64,000 bases of DNA from Nitzschia sp. DOCU1. Its lineage: Eukaryota; Bacillariophyta; Bacillariophyceae; Bacillariales; Bacillariaceae. Positions 61,727 to 64,000 of this stretch are shown here, in pieces. How positions within the stretch are numbered: position 1 is the first letter of the stretch; each line of letters opens with the position of its first letter. The notes under the pieces are model-generated. The model was not told the DNA's origin, did no database searches, and worked only from the letters and a program-made list of their open reading frames with translations. The stretch spans positions 3,526,549 through 3,590,548 of the forward strand of contig OX595990.1 of the NCBI GenBank assembly GCA_951394045.1, given 5' to 3'. Both the position numbers and the translations under genes were made by a program.

Positions 61727-63097
61727 ATGATGACAATGAAGTGGCCCAGTACATTCCTTTCGCTGCTGGCTATCGGGCTAGTGACTGCGCAGGATGCGTT
61801 TACTTGTGACGATACGATGAATCGATTCTGCGAAACGGAAGGTAATCGATATTGTTACATTGCTAAAGAAACGGGCAATTCAACCTGTGGGAACTGCCTT
61901 CCCACATTTGTCGAATGGCGCGCCAGATGTGTGAACGAAGACAACATTGACATTCTACTCTTCTTGGAAGAGTATAAACCTATTTTCCTGGAACCGCTTT
62001 CGAATGCCGAGCGTTATGAGATATTGCTCAAGGTCATTGCCTTCATTGCCTCCTACCAGAATCAGAACCCGCCGCCGCCCTTCGAGCTGGGCTTGAATGC
62101 CTTTTCGGCCGATGATGCAGCCGAAATTAAAGCTCGACTTGGGTTCCGTGCGGATGCACCCGTAGATGAGCAGGAAGTCCCTACCTTCAAGTCTTTGCCT
62201 CCTGAAAGTAGCGCGTTGCCAGAAAAGGTAGATTGGGTCGAGGCTGGCGCCGTCACTTCTGTCAAGGATCAAGGCCGTTGCGGATGCTGTTGGGCTGTCA
62301 GTGCGACCGGCGCTATCGAAGGAGCCACCGCCATTCAGAATGACTTTTTGGACTCTCTCTCATTTCAACAATACATATCCTGCGATGATAGCAACTATGG
62401 ATGCAACGGCGGCTCATTAGTCTACGCCATGGCCTATGTGCTTCAGGGTACCGATGGGATTGCAACGAACCTGGAATATCCCTTCACCGATAGCAAAGGC
62501 CAGACGACGGAAACGTGTAACACTGACGCTCCAGTCGCCGTGACCGTGAAGGAGGCCTCATATGTGGTTGACTTTTATGACGATTATTCGTTTGACGAGC
62601 GTTTGCAACGAATGAAGACCGCCGTGGCCAAACAGCCCGTTTCCATGGTACTCCGTTCCGGGTGCCCTCTCTTTTCCAACTACAAGCGAGGAATCTTGAC
62701 ATCGGACGATGGCTGTGAGTGCAACGACCCAGACTGTGCCGATCACGCTGTCTTGATGGTCGGGTACGATGACACGTCCAGCCCACCCTCGTGGAAAATC
62801 AAGAATTCCTGGAGCACCGGCTGGGGCGAGGACGGGTATGTCCGTATTTCCCAAGAGCAGAAGGGGGATTATGGACTTTTTGGTGTCTTGCTGCATGGTG
62901 TTGTTCCGGACTTGGCATACAATACGACGGAAGGAAGCGTGACGGAAAGTGAAGCTTCGGGAACAGCCGAAGAAGAGACGGCATTGCCATGGTGGGCATG
63001 GCTGTTGATCTTGCTGGCGGCTTGCCTTATTGTTTATGTGACTGTTTCCTGTTTCATTGGCTTACTTTGTCCTCGACCCAAGAAGGGCGCACAATAA
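61727..63097 (+). CDS. Papain-family (C1A) cysteine protease, membrane-anchored, third paralog
   Basis: A 456-residue protein. Signal peptide MMTMKWPSTFLSLLAIGLVTAQ; a Cys-rich module with ETGNSTCGNCLPTFVEWRARC; a propeptide region with LGLNAFSADDAAEIKARLGF; then the catalytic domain from about residue 165: DQGRCGCCWAVS (nucleophile Cys, 62288-62290), CADHAVLMVGYDD (His), WKIKNSWSTGWGEDGYVRIS (Asn; NSWS replaces the usual NSWG). A C-terminal helix (WAWLLILLAACLIVYVTVSC) anchors it. It is more diverged than the pair at 37273/40198 but shares the layout. An active endopeptidase at the surface or vacuole is expected. Confidence 0.92.
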   Translation: MMTMKWPSTFLSLLAIGLVTAQDAFTCDDTMNRFCETEGNRYCYIAKETGNSTCGNCLPTFVEWRARCVNEDNIDILLFLEEYKPIFLEPLSNAERYEILLKVIAFIASYQNQNPPPPFELGLNAFSADDAAEIKARLGFRADAPVDEQEVPTFKSLPPESSALPEKVDWVEAGAVTSVKDQGRCGCCWAVSATGAIEGATAIQNDFLDSLSFQQYISCDDSNYGCNGGSLVYAMAYVLQGTDGIATNLEYPFTDSKGQTTETCNTDAPVAVTVKEASYVVDFYDDYSFDERLQRMKTAVAKQPVSMVLRSGCPLFSNYKRGILTSDDGCECNDPDCADHAVLMVGYDDTSSPPSWKIKNSWSTGWGEDGYVRISQEQKGDYGLFGVLLHGVVPDLAYNTTEGSVTESEASGTAEEETALPWWAWLLILLAACLIVYVTVSCFIGLLCPRPKKGAQ

Positions 63098-64000
63098 GGG
63101 GTTGGTTGTGATGCCCCTACTACTAGAAGAAGAATGACTGGAGGCCCTCTCGCCATCATAGCTAAGCAGATCTTGTTTGTTAACATGCGCAGCAGAGTTC
63201 TCCCAGCTCTAGTTAGTACTAACCCTGCTATTAACGGGGTCGTTTTGCAATCAATCTTTCCCGTCAATATAGTAGTGGCTAGGTTGGACAGTCAGTTTTG
63301 GTGGCCAAATCGACGAAGAAGCGGGAAAAATAGTTGTGCGTTCTTGTGGCTCGTCGTCGAACGACTGCCAATCGACGACTGTCATTTACCTATGGTCAAT
63401 ACTTTTCTAGCTACTCTGGAAGTAGATGTGCTGATAGCGTCGCGATTACTAGCTAGGGTGTTGCTACAACATGATTGTTTTAGTATTCCAGCTCTACTAC
63501 CTAGTAGCTACCCAGCAACTACCGGTAAAACTACCAGTACATTGTGATACCGGCAGTGGCATCGCGGCGAAGCATGGCGATCTTGTGCTTTAAAGCGAAG
63601 GGCCATTGGAATGCAAACCCGTTGCAACCGCCACTGGGCATAATCGACTTCAGCACAGTTGTGACTGTACTGTCCAGCAGGCTTCACACTGCCAATTCTA
63701 TTCAATACTACCGGTAGAAATCCAGCACGTGTGTCACCGAGTTGGCATATGAAGAAAGAAACCGGTTAAACGATGGCGAACTCTGTCGTCAGCCCACAAG
63801 GCACTCGGCTTCGCATACTGAGCACCAAACGCGAAGGCCGGCTGAACCCGATCCCCTCACATTTTGGAGCAGATTTTGAGGTTGAGGACACAACTTACAA
63901 GTTCCGCCTAATACAATCAAGAGCAGCAGCTCCAACCCGAAGTCCAAAAAAATATCCAACATGATGCACTCCACCACTCCACGAGAAGAAAGACGACCCG
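63098..64000. other. Right-edge intergenic region
   Basis: No gene supported; frames at 63134 and 63773 lack domains and motifs. Confidence 0.4.

Noticed and set aside
63134..63547. 137-codon plus frame
   Set aside because: No recognisable domain; hydrophobic by composition only and no neighbouring support.

Overview
The window looks like nuclear DNA of a diatom, most likely a pennate one; the species cannot be fixed from sequence alone. Genes are compact, with GT-AG introns of 77-168 bp. They include families typical of diatom genomes: DUF6824 proteins, helicase-associated (HA) domain proteins, leucine-rich-repeat (LRR) proteins with an LWPxVL tail, kinesin-light-chain-type TPR arrays, S/P-rich linkers, and a plastid presequence with the FVVP (ASAFAP-like) cleavage context. 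No rRNA, tRNA, CRISPR array or intact transposon was found.

Layout. 1-5.1 kb: an LRR gene, two hypothetical genes, and a two-exon gene for a probable thylakoid protein. 6.7-18 kb: two U-box paralogs, a broken lectin-type secreted gene, a second LRR gene with a duplicated 3' end and a lectin fragment beside it, then a divergent kinase / double-DUF6824 pair. 18.5-22.3 kb: a two-exon HA gene with a decayed partial copy next to it. 22.4-26.8 kb: a three-exon nucleotide-diphospho-sugar transferase and S-adenosylmethionine synthetase. 27.7-36.2 kb: a Sel1/RING gene divergent from a 1435-aa TIR-like/TPR gene, with an exact 2,026-bp tandem duplication across their shared promoter that creates two chimeric reading frames. 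37-43.5 kb: two membrane-anchored papain-family proteins in inverted orientation (one with Ser for the catalytic Cys), a small membrane protein, and a DUF6824 gene. 45.8-50.5 kb: four secreted paralogs with a conserved globular domain, an RXL site and a (KATKAP)n lysine-rich tail, resembling silica-associated cell-wall proteins. 51-64 kb: an NTF2-like protein, a two-exon globin with a coiled-coil tail, a two-exon four-helix membrane protein, a decayed Cys-rich secreted gene, another DUF6824 gene, and a third papain paralog.

The main theme is local duplication and decay: the KATKAP cluster, the papain set, the HA gene and its remnant, the LRR tail, the lectin pieces, the U-box pair, and the fresh 2-kb duplication. 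The best candidates for little-described biology are the KATKAP family, the Cys-to-Ser papain paralog, the TIR-like/TPR protein, and the duplication-born chimeras. Introns were assigned by eye from GT-AG signals, frame continuity and domain continuity; each spliced CDS length is a multiple of three.
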